A stretch of 64,000 nucleotides of DNA from Lentisphaeria bacterium (GTDB lineage: Bacteria; Verrucomicrobiota; Lentisphaeria; Victivallales; UBA1829). The stretch covers positions 124,001 through 188,000 of the forward strand of contig JAFTIQ010000031.1 of assembly GCA_017456805.1 (NCBI GenBank). Reading direction: 5' to 3'. Of the stretch, positions 16,768 through 25,707 are shown one piece after another. The notes below the pieces were generated by a model that saw nothing but the letters and a program-made list of their open reading frames with translations, was not told where the DNA came from and searched no databases. Every line of letters starts with the position of its first letter. The first letter of the stretch is position 1. The position numbers and the translations under genes were made by a program.

Positions 16768-18324
16768 ATGGAAAACGTAGTCTGGATCATCGGTTCAGCA
16801 GCAGTGGGCGGCGTGGCTGTCGGCTACTTGCTCAACGTGTTGAAAGTCAAAACAACCGGTTCTAAAACCCTTGCTGAAGCAGAAAAAATGAAGCAGGATG
16901 CCAAACGCGAAGCGGATCAGTACCTCCGTGAAGCAAAAGTCTCAGCCAAAGCTGACGTCCTGAAAATGAAAGAAGCGGCTGAGGAAGAACTCCGGGAACG
17001 CAGACGGGAACAGCTCAGTGCTGAAAAACGTGTTGCTCAGAAAGAAGAAAATTTACAGCGGAAAGAGGATTCTCTTGATTCCAGAATGAAAAATCTGGAA
17101 CGCAAAGATGCGGAAGTTGAAGCGTTGAAAGGACGCCTCAATGCAAAGCAGGAAGAACTCAAACAGCTGATCGCAAGTGAAGTGGTGGAACTGGAACGCG
17201 TTGCCGGACTCGACCGGGAAAGCGCAAAAGGGATCCTCCTTGAAAAACTCAAAGGGGAAGTGGAAAATGAAGCCGGTATTCTCATCCGGAATACTATGGA
17301 AGAAGCCCGTCAGCGCGCTGAACGGGAATCCCAGCAGCTCATGGTCCAATCCATCCAGCGGTATGCCGGTGACTGTACTTATGAACGTACCACAGCAACC
17401 ATTCCGCTGCCCAATGATGAAATGAAGGGGCGTATCATCGGACGCGAAGGCAGAAATATCCGTGCTCTGGAAGCCGCAACAGGGGTCAATATCCTGATTG
17501 ATGACACTCCGGAAGCTGTGGTGATCTCCTGCTTCGATCCCGTCCGCAAGGAAGTTGCCCGCAGAATGTTGGAAAAGCTGATCCAGGATGGACGGATCCA
17601 CCCGACCCGTATTGAGGAACTGCTCAAGAAAATCCGCAAAGAAGTGGATGATGAAATTTTCCAGTATGGCGAACATGCAGTGCTGGATGCTGCGGTTCAG
17701 GGTGTGCCCAAACCTCTGCTCTCCCTGCTTGGCAGACTTCAGTTCCGTTTCAGTTTCTCTCAGAATGTGCTGAAGCACTCTATTGAAACTGCTGCATTCA
17801 TGGGGATCATGGCTGCAGAACTTGGATTGGATGAACAGAAAGCCCGCCGGATCGGTTTGTTCCATGACATCGGGAAAGCCGTTGATCATGAGATCGAAGG
17901 AACCCACGCCGCGATCGGTGCTGATATTCTCCGGAAATACAATGAAGCCAAAGATGTTGTGAACGCAGTTGCAGCCCACCACGGAGAAGTGGATGGAACA
18001 ACCGTTTATGCAACTCTTGTGAATGCATGTGATGCGCTCAGTGCTTCCAGACCCGGCGCAAGAAGCGAAACAACAGAACTTTACCTGAAACGTCTGGAAC
18101 AGCTGGAAGAGATCGCCAACAGCTTTGAAGGCGTGGAATCCTGCTTTGCACTTCAGGCAGGCCGCGAAGTCCGCGTGGTTGTCCAGCCGGAAAAAGTGAC
18201 CGAAGCCAAGGCGCAGGTCCTTGCCAGAGATATTTGTCTCCGGATCGAAAAAGAGATGAATTATCCCGGACAGATCAAAGTGACCATCATTCGTGAAACA
18301 CGGTCTGTGGAATACGCGAAATGA
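16768..18324 (+). CDS. rny: Ribonuclease Y
   Basis: Membrane-anchored endoribonuclease that starts mRNA decay. Start at ATG 16768 (GAGG nine bases upstream; the ATG at 16753 has no site), giving 518 aa. Order of parts: transmembrane helix (residues 2-23, VVWIIGSAAVGGVAVGYLL), long charged coiled coil (about 30-195), KH domain with KGRIIGREGRNIRALE (about 222-237), HD domain with the metal motif GLFHDIGKAVDHEIEGTHA (about 360-378), and the conserved C-terminus ending IRETRSVEYAK. All hallmarks are intact. It overlaps the next gene by 4 bp (ATGA). Confidence 0.96.
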   Translation: MENVVWIIGSAAVGGVAVGYLLNVLKVKTTGSKTLAEAEKMKQDAKREADQYLREAKVSAKADVLKMKEAAEEELRERRREQLSAEKRVAQKEENLQRKEDSLDSRMKNLERKDAEVEALKGRLNAKQEELKQLIASEVVELERVAGLDRESAKGILLEKLKGEVENEAGILIRNTMEEARQRAERESQQLMVQSIQRYAGDCTYERTTATIPLPNDEMKGRIIGREGRNIRALEAATGVNILIDDTPEAVVISCFDPVRKEVARRMLEKLIQDGRIHPTRIEELLKKIRKEVDDEIFQYGEHAVLDAAVQGVPKPLLSLLGRLQFRFSFSQNVLKHSIETAAFMGIMAAELGLDEQKARRIGLFHDIGKAVDHEIEGTHAAIGADILRKYNEAKDVVNAVAAHHGEVDGTTVYATLVNACDALSASRPGARSETTELYLKRLEQLEEIANSFEGVESCFALQAGREVRVVVQPEKVTEAKAQVLARDICLRIEKEMNYPGQIKVTIIRETRSVEYAK

Positions 18325-19118
18325 TCGGTTACTCCGAATTTGAACAGCGCTATATGGCGTATGTGGATACGTTCCGCCAGAAGGATGGAACGTTATCCGA
18401 GCCTATGGCGCGCAAATTGGAACATACGATGGAAGTGGTTCGTTTTGCGGAACGGATCGCTTCCGCAGAGGGAGCCGGAGAGCAGGAATTTCAGCTTTGC
18501 CGGCTCGCTGCATTATTTCATGATACAGCCCGCTACAAACAGGTTGCGCTGCATCATACTTTCAATGATACAGAATCAAAGTTCGATCATGGTCATCAGG
18601 CGGTCCGGATCATGCTGGAGCATGAGCTGCTGGCAGGGTTGCCGGCGATGGAACAATGTGCTGTGTTGACAGCCGTTGAGCTTCACAACAAACCATGGGT
18701 CGATTTTTCACAGATGGGAGGAATTTTTGTGCCTCCTGCAAAAAATGTCCGTGATGCAGATAAGATTTCCATATTGCGTCTGCTGACGGGATATATTACC
18801 GGTGAGATCAAGTTTGAGGATTCCTCGATTTTTCTCCTGCGCCGTCCGAACTCGCCTGAGATCACGCCTTCCATCATTGAGACGATCCTCTCGGGCAAGC
18901 CGGTGCTGTATAAAGATTTGAATACCCTCAATGATTTCAAGATCTCCCTTTTTGCCTGGTGCCGGGATTTGAACTATTCAGAATCCGCACGGATGGCTTT
19001 GGAATTTTCGTTTTATGATCAGATACGGGCGAATCTGCCGGATCAGCCCGGAGTTGACCAGATTTACCGCAACGCCATGGAATCATTACAATGTCTCTCC
19101 TCGAAGTCCGCGAATTAA
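18321..19118 (+). CDS. HD-domain phosphohydrolase-like protein, 265 aa
   Basis: Cytosolic metal-dependent hydrolase of the HD superfamily. The metal ligands are visible: His in KLEHTMEVVRFA (about 34), the HD pair in LAALFHDTARY (about 65-66), His in FDHGHQAVRIML and a distal Asp in NVRDADKISILRLL. This pattern resembles HDIG/YedJ-type enzymes acting on nucleotides, but the substrate is unknown. The 4-bp overlap with rny points to coupled translation; whether it works in RNA turnover is speculation. The 3' end overlaps the ABC ATPase gene by 28 bp. Confidence 0.8.
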   Translation: MIGYSEFEQRYMAYVDTFRQKDGTLSEPMARKLEHTMEVVRFAERIASAEGAGEQEFQLCRLAALFHDTARYKQVALHHTFNDTESKFDHGHQAVRIMLEHELLAGLPAMEQCAVLTAVELHNKPWVDFSQMGGIFVPPAKNVRDADKISILRLLTGYITGEIKFEDSSIFLLRRPNSPEITPSIIETILSGKPVLYKDLNTLNDFKISLFAWCRDLNYSESARMALEFSFYDQIRANLPDQPGVDQIYRNAMESLQCLSSKSAN

Positions 19119-20056
19119 AAAAACATTATCCGCTTCCGCCGGAACGTCTGTTTGGTGCAAAACGTTATGTAAAAGCATTGGATGGGGTTTCCTTTACGTT
19201 GGAGCGGGGCGAAACTCTTGGTCTTGTCGGAGAATCCGGCTGCGGCAAGAGTACTCTCGGAAGGACGGTTGTCCGATTGGAGGAACCCACATCCGGAGAG
19301 GTGCTTTTGAATGGAGAAGATCTGCTGCAGCTCCGGGGGAAAATGCTCCGGAAAAAACGTGGATCTTTTCAGATGATTTTTCAGGATCCCTATGGTTCCC
19401 TGAATCCCCGGATGACGATTTATTCCACGCTTGAGGAGCCTTTGCTGCTGCATACGGTGTTGACGGCTTCCGAACGTTCTGACAAAATTGCGGAGCTCAT
19501 GAGAATGGTTGGTCTTGAACCGAAATTAGCGGATCGTTATCCTCATCAGTTCAGCGGTGGACAGCGGCAGCGGATCGGGATTGCGCGGGCATTGGCGGTG
19601 AATCCGGATTTTATTGTTGCAGATGAACCGGTTTCCGCGCTGGATGTCAGTGTTCAGGCGGCGATTGTCAATTTGCTTGGTGAGCTTCAGGAGAAGCGGG
19701 ATTTCGGCATGATTTTTATTGCCCATGATCTTGCGGTTGTGGAACATATTGCTGACCGTATCATGGTGATGTATCTCGGGAAAGCGGTAGAAGTTGCTCC
19801 TGCGCAGCAGCTTTGCAGGGAGCCGAAACACCCTTATACGGAAGCTCTGCTGTCGGCAGTTCCCGGAATTCATCCGGAGAAACAGGAACGGATCGTTTTA
19901 CAGGGCGATGTTCCTTCCCCGTTGAATCCGCCGAAGGGATGCCGTTTTCATCCCAGGTGTCCGAAACGGATGCCGGTTTGTGCTGAGATTGAGCCGGAAA
20001 TGAAGCCGGTCAGAGGATGTCCCGGCTGTTTCTGTGCCTGTCACCTTGTTTCCTGA
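19091..20056 (+). CDS. Oligopeptide-type ABC transporter ATP-binding protein (OppF/DppF-like)
   Basis: ATPase subunit of a peptide or nickel/opine-type importer, 321 aa. Walker A GESGCGKS near residue 49, Q-loop in [12 protein letters not shown], signature [16 protein letters not shown], Walker [16 protein letters not shown]-loop [13 protein letters not shown]. The C-terminal oligopeptide-transporter extension is present with its Fe-S-type cysteines ([15 protein letters not shown] and a second group GCPGCFCAC). The matching OppD-like ATPase is 2.6 kb away on the opposite strand, and no permease or binding protein is present in the window. Its stop lies 3 bp from the convergent mutL stop. Confidence 0.93.
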   Translation: MSLLEVRELKKHYPLPPERLFGAKRYVKALDGVSFTLERGETLGLVGESGCGKSTLGRTVVRLEEPTSGEVLLNGEDLLQLRGKMLRKKRGSFQMIFQDPYGSLNPRMTIYSTLEEPLLLHTVLTASERSDKIAELMRMVGLEPKLADRYPHQFSGGQRQRIGIARALAVNPDFIVADEPVSALDVSVQAAIVNLLGELQEKRDFGMIFIAHDLAVVEHIADRIMVMYLGKAVEVAPAQQLCREPKHPYTEALLSAVPGIHPEKQERIVLQGDVPSPLNPPKGCRFHPRCPKRMPVCAEIEPEMKPVRGCPGCFCACHLVS

Positions 20057-20059
20057 GAT

Positions 20060-21940
20060 CTATCCGCGGCGTCCGAACCGGCGTTCGATTTCCTGAACGG
20101 AAAGATGAATGATCGTGGGTCTTCCGTGAGGACAGCAATAGGGCAATTCACATTCCCCCATTTGCCGGAGCAGGATTTTACACTCGGCAAGAGTCAGTTC
20201 ATCATGCGCTTTTACAGCAGCTTTACAGGCCGCTCTTGCGATTGCCGGAGTATCGATTTTGCCACCGCCCCAAGCGCCTTCTTCTTTGACTTTTGAGAGA
20301 AGATCCCGGAAGACTCCGCCTGCATTTTCCTGGGAAAGCGCAGCTGGAATTGCCTCGATTTTAACGGTGTCACCACCGAAATGTTCTATGGAAAACCCTG
20401 CATTTTCAAAGAGTTCTGTATTTTGGATCACGAATCTGCAATCTGCTTTTGAGAGTTCCAGGGAGAGGGGCAGAAGAAGTTTTTGCGAGACCACTCCATC
20501 AACGCCTTTGAGGATCCGTTCATAAAGGATCCGTTCGTGCGCCGCATGCTGATCGATCAGAACCAGTCCGTCGTTCATCTTTGCCACGAGATAGGTGTTT
20601 TCCACGATCCCGATGACTTCCAGATCTTCCGGTCGGAATTTTTGTACCGGCTGTTTCGGGGGTTCTTCCTGCCGGACAGACTGCACAGGTTCCCCGCCTT
20701 CCTGAAACAAATCATCCGTTTTTATCAGCTGGACCCCTCTGGACATGGGCATATAATTGATTCTGCACTGTTCGAGAATTCTGAGAAAATCCGGCGACGG
20801 AGCTTTCGGTGCAGAATCAGCTTCTGCTTCCGGGTACGGCTCAGGGGTGCGGACAGGCTGATCCAATGGCCCCTGTTCCGGGAGAAAATCTCCGGGAGAA
20901 TGGAACGCGACAGCTTTCGGAGCCGGGGTATCAGGGAAGGGATAGACCTCTTCCGCAGACCGCAGAGCACCTTCCACGGCTTCTTTGACATGTTTTGTAA
21001 GTTCATATTCGTTGCGGAACCGGACTTCCCGTTTTGCGGGATGGACATTCACATCCACGAATTCCGGCGGCATTTCAATGAAGATCACTGCCGGATGGTA
21101 ACGTCCCTTATCCAGCATGGGACCGCATCCGTCACGGATCCCGCGGTAGACGGGCAGCGCTTCTACAGGGCGTTCATTGACAAAGATCCTCTGTTCGGAG
21201 CGGGAGGGCTTTGTAACACCCCGTTTCGTGATATATCCGCTGATCCGGAACGATCCGGCTTCCAGATTGACCGGCACCATGGAATCGGCGATTTCCCGTC
21301 CGAACACATCCCGGATCCGGGGCAGGAGGGTGCTGCAAGCCGGACTCATCAGGATCGACCGGTCATCGGCAAACAATTCAAACGCCACCTCCGGATGTGC
21401 CAGAGAAATGACGGTGATGATATCAATGATATGCCGCTCTTCCGTCGCTTGGGATTTCAGAAATTTCCGTCGGGCAGGTACATTATAAAAGAGATCTTTG
21501 ACCGCTATTTCTGTCCCGGGAGCACAGCCGACGGGCAGGGCGGAAAGTAAATTCCCTCCGTTGATCGTAACGCAAGTTCCTTCCTGAGAATCCGCTTTCC
21601 TTGTTTTCAGGGTAAGTCGCGCTACGGACGCAATACTTGGCATAGCTTCCCCGCGGAATCCGAACGTGATGATCTTTTCCAAATCATCCGCTGTCCGGAT
21701 CTTGCTTGTTGCATGAGGTTCAAAGCAGAGAACCGCATCATCCGGATCCATTCCGCAGCCGTTATCCGAGACCATGATGAGGCGGGTTCCGGCCCGTTCC
21801 ACACGGACAGAGATTTTTTTCGCTCCGGCATCCAGAGCATTTTCCACAAGTTCTTTCACAACAGAAGCCGGACGTTCAATGACTTCTCCCGCCGCGATTT
21901 TATTGCTGATATCATCAGTCAGAAGATGGATCAAACTCAT
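20060..21940 (-). CDS. mutL: DNA mismatch repair protein MutL
   Basis: Couples mismatch recognition by MutS to strand incision. The GHKL ATPase domain shows IAAGEVIERPASVVKELVEN, DNGCGM and ATSKI...GFRGEAMPSIASV (residues about 14-105). The C-terminal endonuclease domain has the metal motif DQHAAHERILYE near 460 and the CPHGRPT motif near 601, so this is the nicking form used by bacteria without MutH. Length 626 aa is typical. It overlaps the upstream TPR gene by 4 bp, indicating co-translation. Confidence 0.96.
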   Translation of the reverse strand: MSLIHLLTDDISNKIAAGEVIERPASVVKELVENALDAGAKKISVRVERAGTRLIMVSDNGCGMDPDDAVLCFEPHATSKIRTADDLEKIITFGFRGEAMPSIASVARLTLKTRKADSQEGTCVTINGGNLLSALPVGCAPGTEIAVKDLFYNVPARRKFLKSQATEERHIIDIITVISLAHPEVAFELFADDRSILMSPACSTLLPRIRDVFGREIADSMVPVNLEAGSFRISGYITKRGVTKPSRSEQRIFVNERPVEALPVYRGIRDGCGPMLDKGRYHPAVIFIEMPPEFVDVNVHPAKREVRFRNEYELTKHVKEAVEGALRSAEEVYPFPDTPAPKAVAFHSPGDFLPEQGPLDQPVRTPEPYPEAEADSAPKAPSPDFLRILEQCRINYMPMSRGVQLIKTDDLFQEGGEPVQSVRQEEPPKQPVQKFRPEDLEVIGIVENTYLVAKMNDGLVLIDQHAAHERILYERILKGVDGVVSQKLLLPLSLELSKADCRFVIQNTELFENAGFSIEHFGGDTVKIEAIPAALSQENAGGVFRDLLSKVKEEGAWGGGKIDTPAIARAACKAAVKAHDELTLAECKILLRQMGECELPYCCPHGRPTIIHLSVQEIERRFGRRG

Positions 21941-22644
21941 TTCAGCACCTCAGCTGCGGAATTGTATTTTTCAAAAGAGGAGCGCATGGATTGAAAAACG
22001 TTTTCATTCAGAAGCTTCGTGATATTTGCTCCGGCATCTTCCGCACGGATCAGAATCGCTTCTGTTTTTCTGGCATCTCCGGTGTAGGCATGGTATCTTG
22101 CAAGAAGTGTAAGCATCTCCTTGTCATTCGGAACCATTGACAAGCCTTTTTCAAGACTCTGAATGGCTTCGTTGATTTTTCCCAGACGGAACTGGGCAAG
22201 AGAAAGATTCCGGAATCCCATGGGGTGTCCGGGATACAGATCCGCTTTTCTCTTGTAAAGCATTTCGGCTTCCCGCATTTTTCCCTGATAGAAGAAAATC
22301 GTCCCCAGGTAGGAGAGCGCAGTAAAATTATCGGGATCAAAAATCAGAATCGTTCTGAAATCGCTTTCCGCTTCATCCGTCATTCCCATCCGCCATTTTT
22401 TGATTGCCAGATGAACCAGCTGTTCCTCCTGCGGAAACGTTTCCAGCATTGTTTCCGGATTAGAGAAATTCTGGTGAACAGAGGAGGGCGGAAGCTCCGG
22501 AACCGGATGCACAGAACCAAGCAAATTCGAACCGGAACTCGGACGCAGGTTGGAAATGATCACTGTGAGCAGGATCACCAGCGTAAGCAGCATGATCAGC
22601 GGCAGCAGGGGGTTGGATAATTTCTCTTTGGACGGCAGTTCCAT
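21937..22644 (-). CDS. Membrane-anchored TPR protein, 235 aa
   Basis: Residues 13-32 (PLLPLIMLLTLVILLTVIIS) form one membrane helix; after a Pro/Ser-rich linker, residues about 85-215 contain three to four tetratricopeptide repeats, for example ILIFDPDNFTALSYLGTIFF, ADLYPGHPMGFRNLSLAQFR and GLSMVPNDKEMLTLLARYHA. Such proteins act as assembly or interaction scaffolds, here probably in the periplasm. It sits 3 bp after the OppD-like gene and overlaps mutL, so the three are likely one transcript. No partner can be named. Confidence 0.82.
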   Translation of the reverse strand: MELPSKEKLSNPLLPLIMLLTLVILLTVIISNLRPSSGSNLLGSVHPVPELPPSSVHQNFSNPETMLETFPQEEQLVHLAIKKWRMGMTDEAESDFRTILIFDPDNFTALSYLGTIFFYQGKMREAEMLYKRKADLYPGHPMGFRNLSLAQFRLGKINEAIQSLEKGLSMVPNDKEMLTLLARYHAYTGDARKTEAILIRAEDAGANITKLLNENVFQSMRSSFEKYNSAAEVLK

Positions 22645-22647
22645 AAT

Positions 22648-23637
22648 TCAGTACTTCTCCGGAAAATGACAGGCACAAAGGTGATCTGGAGTGATTTCCC
22701 GGAGCGGCGGAACCGTTTCCCGGCAAAGTTCTGTTCCTTCCGGGACTTTGCTGCACCGGTCACAGAAACGGCACCCGGGCGGGAAATCTGACGGCATGGG
22801 GACTGTTCCCGGAATCGTGGAAAGTTTCCCTTTTTCCCCTCCCAGAACAGGCACGGCCTTCAATAGAGCTTTTGTATAAGGATGCCGGGGCCGCTCCATC
22901 AATTCCCGGACCGGCGCAGTTTCAACGATCCTTCCGGCATACATGACACAGACTCTATCCGCCATTTCAGATACGATCCCCAAATTATGTGTAACCAGAA
23001 TGATGGACATCCCCTGATCTTTCCTGAGCTGTTTCAGCAAATCCAGAATCTGCGCCTGAATCGTTACATCCAGTGCAGTTGTGGGTTCATCCGCAACAAG
23101 AACAGAGGGATTGCTTGCCAACGCCATCGCGATCATAACACGCTGCTGCATCCCTCCTGAAAGTTCATGGGGATATGCTTTTGCCCGGGTTTCCGGGGCA
23201 GGGATCCCGACTTTTTTCAGAAGAGAAATCACCTCTCTATCCTGGTCTTCCACATCCGGACGGTGAAGGCTCAAGACTTCTTTGATTTGTGTATCGATCC
23301 GGAATACGGGATTCAGGGAGACTGAGGGCTCCTGAAAGATATATGCGATTTCCTTGCCGCGGATCTTTCTCAATTCTTTGGCGGAAAGCCCGAACACCTC
23401 AATTTCCGATCCATCCTTTTTTGTCAGTTTGACAGATCCGGAAACGACTGCCGGCGGGGAAGGAAGAAGTTTGGATAACGACATGCAGCTGATGCTTTTT
23501 CCGCATCCGCTTTCCCCCACCAAAGCAAGAATTTCTCCCCGTTTCAGTTGAAAGGAAACATCGCTGACTGTCGGAACAACCTTTTTCTTTCCGGAGAAAA
23601 ATCCGATATTCAAATCCTTGACACACAAAACGCACAT
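22648..23637 (-). CDS. Oligopeptide-type ABC transporter ATP-binding protein (OppD/DppD-like)
   Basis: ATPase subunit, 329 aa, of the same importer class as the protein at 19091. Walker [13 protein letters not shown] near residue 38, Q-loop FQEPSVSLNPVF, signature LSGGMQQRVMIAMALA, Walker B VLVADEPTTALDVT, H-loop VTHNLGIVSEMADRV, and the Opp C-terminal tail with PPGCRFCDRC and CACHFPEKY. The OppD subtype is shown by the ISCMSLSKLLPSP segment after Walker A. Its OppF partner is divergently placed beyond mutL; permeases are absent here. Confidence 0.93.
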   Translation of the reverse strand: MCVLCVKDLNIGFFSGKKKVVPTVSDVSFQLKRGEILALVGESGCGKSISCMSLSKLLPSPPAVVSGSVKLTKKDGSEIEVFGLSAKELRKIRGKEIAYIFQEPSVSLNPVFRIDTQIKEVLSLHRPDVEDQDREVISLLKKVGIPAPETRAKAYPHELSGGMQQRVMIAMALASNPSVLVADEPTTALDVTIQAQILDLLKQLRKDQGMSIILVTHNLGIVSEMADRVCVMYAGRIVETAPVRELMERPRHPYTKALLKAVPVLGGEKGKLSTIPGTVPMPSDFPPGCRFCDRCSKVPEGTELCRETVPPLREITPDHLCACHFPEKY

Positions 23638-23663
23638 AAAACAGGAAACTCTTTCCGTTTTGC

Positions 23664-24071
23664 TCAGCGATTGTTGAAGGGAGCATGTTCTTCCGCTGCT
23701 TTTGTGACAGGGGAAGAGCTGTAACGGTATTGCAGAGGTGCTTCTTTCAGTTCAAGTGCAAATGCATAGAGCCGGGCGATATCGCGTTCGGAAAGATCAT
23801 GCAGCAATCCGAGCAATGCAGAAAGAACCGGATGGTCGGTATTTCTGCAGGAACAACCCTGTGTACAGCATCCTTCAGAGTGCATATCGGAATTGATCAG
23901 TTTCATAATCTTTTCCTGATTTCTTGCACTGATTGAAGCCCCTTTTTTCCAATTGGAAATTGTATTCTGAGTGATTCCCATTGTTTTTGCGAGATTTGCA
24001 AATGATTTATGATTTTTTTCTGCATAATCAAGCAGAGCAGCCATTACTTTTTTCTGTTCATTTGTTTGCAT
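23664..24071 (-). CDS. Helix-turn-helix regulator with a cysteine cluster, 135 aa
   Basis: DNA-binding protein of the XRE/phage-repressor type: residues about 23-58 match an HTH (SFANLAKTMGITQNTISNWK). Behind it, residues 68-75 carry C-C-x3-C-x-C (SEGCCTQGCSCRN), a pattern suited to metal or Fe-S/redox sensing. The C-terminal part has an amphipathic segment LSERDIARLYAFALELKEAP like other XRE-linked tails. Upstream AAGGGG precedes ATG 24071; a possible promoter, TTGATT - 16 bp - TAAACT, lies at 24157-24130. Its regulon is unknown; it is 26 bp upstream of the OppD-like gene. Confidence 0.78.
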   Translation of the reverse strand: MQTNEQKKVMAALLDYAEKNHKSFANLAKTMGITQNTISNWKKGASISARNQEKIMKLINSDMHSEGCCTQGCSCRNTDHPVLSALLGLLHDLSERDIARLYAFALELKEAPLQYRYSSSPVTKAAEEHAPFNNR

Positions 24072-24504
24072 AATTCATCCCCTTCGTTTACTTTGTTGCT
24101 GCAATAATAAATTTTCCTTCTCTGATTGTAGTTTACACCGGTTTTATAAAAAATCAACTTCTTTTTTTACTTTTTATATAAATTTTATCTTTTTTTACGG
24201 TTTTCTTCATTCAGGATTTTGAGTTGATTGACAAAATGCAGGGAAAAGGGTTCCTGTATCAGGGGGTAAAAAAGAGGATTCCGGGCGCAGTCAGTTTTAT
24301 AAAAGGATCCGAAAATATGTTGCGAATCGTCTTTTTGAAGAGGAAATAAGGATAAAAAATGCTGAAAATGAATTTTTTTTTACTTTTTTTTCAATTTTTT
24401 TTCATTTCGGACTTGAATACTGGAAAAATGGAGATTATACTTACCACGGAAGTAGGGCAGGGCCGTTTGCCGTACAAGAACCATCCAAACAAGGAGTATG
24501 TCTT
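24072..24504. other. Intergenic interval between divergent HTH and hpf genes
   Basis: An AT-rich stretch holding the promoters of the two divergent genes. The 24270-24360 part contains an AAGAGGAAATAAGGAT purine-rich sequence before a short T-rich frame (24359-24541), which encloses the hpf promoter and is therefore probably not a gene. No structured RNA or repeat is evident. Confidence 0.5.
24413..24441 (+). promoter_or_regulatory. Promoter of hpf
   Basis: TTGAAT at 24413-24418, 17-bp spacer, TATACT at 24436-24441, about 63 bp before the start codon. Confidence 0.6.
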
Positions 24505-24843
24505 ATGGAAATCATTGTCAGCGCACGCCATTTCGATCTGAGTGAAGCACTCAAAGTCGCATCGGAAACAGCAGTTCATGGAGCTCTCGATGATCTGAAT
24601 ATCCCCGTCACATCAGTCAGAGTGACCCTTGATGTCGTGAAAAACACCCATTCCTGCACCATGTCCGCAGTAATGAAGAATTACACCGCAGATGCCTCCT
24701 GTTCCAATATCGGAGATATGAACAAGGCAATTGCAGAGACGGCAGACAAGCTTCGCGTTCAAACAAAGAAATATCTTGAAAAAATGAAAGATCATCGTGA
24801 CCGGGAAACCCTGAACGATGTTGCAGAAAAGGAGTCTGAATAA
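24505..24843 (+). CDS. hpf: Ribosome hibernation-promoting factor (short form)
   Basis: Binds the 30S decoding centre and promotes inactive ribosome dimers or hibernation in stationary phase. The 112-residue protein shows the beta-alpha-beta-beta-beta-alpha fold of the family: MEIIVSARHFDLSEALKVAS, VRVTLDVVKN, DASCSNIGDMNKAIAETADKL and the basic C-terminal helix KKYLEKMKDHRDRET. It lacks the long-HPF dimerisation tail. Shine-Dalgarno AAGGAG precedes ATG 24505. It is followed after 4 bp by a metallo-hydrolase gene. Confidence 0.9.
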   Translation: MEIIVSARHFDLSEALKVASETAVHGALDDLNIPVTSVRVTLDVVKNTHSCTMSAVMKNYTADASCSNIGDMNKAIAETADKLRVQTKKYLEKMKDHRDRETLNDVAEKESE

Positions 24844-24847
24844 TACC

Positions 24848-25705
24848 ATGGAACCGTCAATCACCATCCTCGGCAGTGCAGCTGCCGAGGGGATCCCCGC
24901 AATGTTCTGCGGCTGTCCGCTTTGCAGGAAGGCTGCAGAACTCGGCGGAAAAGATCACCGTTACCGTACCGCTTACAAAGTCAATGACCGTGTCCGGATC
25001 GATTTCGGACCGGATACTCTGGCTCAGGAGTATAAGTTCCATCTTCATTCCGAGCGGCTGCGCCATCTTTTCATCACGCATCCCCATGAAGATCATCTTT
25101 ACTGTAATCTTCTGTTCTACCGGATGCCCGGCTTTTCTGCTGTCCCGGATGACAATCTTCTGACCATTTACGGATCCCGCGGAACGATCGCTGAAATCAT
25201 GCAGGCCCTCTGGTCTACCAATGGTTTCAACGGTGATTTGAACCGTTACAAGCTGAAAACCGTGATTTTTGATTATTTCGAAGTGATCAAGCCGGAAGGG
25301 GAAGACATGGAAGTGATCCCGCTCCCTGCATCACATTATTTTGACCGTCCCTACATTCAGCCGGCGATTTATGTGGTCCGCAACGGAGCAAAATGGATCC
25401 TTGTTGCCAATGATACCGGCGATTTCCCCGATCCGACTTGGAAGTTCCTCGAGGAACAGGAATTCCATTTCGATATTGTGATCTGTGACTGTACCTATGG
25501 AACCAGAACTGTAAAGGATGGTCACATGGGCGGAGGTGCAGTGCTCGAAGTCAAAGAGCGTTTGGAAAAAATGGGATCTATCACGAAAGAAACCAAATTT
25601 GTAGTAAATCACTTTACACATAATGCTCAGAATACCCATGAGGATCTGCAGAATTATTTCAATCCCCATGGAATCTTCGTCGGATACGATGGAATGGAAT
25701 TGTAA
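24848..25705 (+). CDS. Metallo-beta-lactamase-fold hydrolase, PhnP/PqqB-like
   Basis: Cytosolic dinuclear-metal hydrolase, 285 aa. I start at ATG 24848; an in-frame start at 24818 lies inside hpf. Motifs: ILGSAAAEGIPAMFCGCPLC (residues about 8-27; the CGCPLC cysteines recall the extra zinc site of PhnP), the active-site FITHPHEDHLYC (about 76-87), ASHYFDRPYIQPAIYV, ANDTGDFPDPTW and the late NHFTHNAQN. It could be a cyclic phosphodiesterase; the operon with hpf and prmC gives no firm substrate. Confidence 0.82.
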   Translation: MEPSITILGSAAAEGIPAMFCGCPLCRKAAELGGKDHRYRTAYKVNDRVRIDFGPDTLAQEYKFHLHSERLRHLFITHPHEDHLYCNLLFYRMPGFSAVPDDNLLTIYGSRGTIAEIMQALWSTNGFNGDLNRYKLKTVIFDYFEVIKPEGEDMEVIPLPASHYFDRPYIQPAIYVVRNGAKWILVANDTGDFPDPTWKFLEEQEFHFDIVICDCTYGTRTVKDGHMGGGAVLEVKERLEKMGSITKETKFVVNHFTHNAQNTHEDLQNYFNPHGIFVGYDGMEL

Positions 25706-25707
25706 CA

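Noticed and set aside
20483..21550. 355-codon plus-strand frame
   Set aside because: Antisense shadow of mutL.
24359..24541. 60-codon frame overlapping the start of hpf
   Set aside because: It contains the hpf promoter and overlaps hpf in another frame; its sequence is T-run driven.
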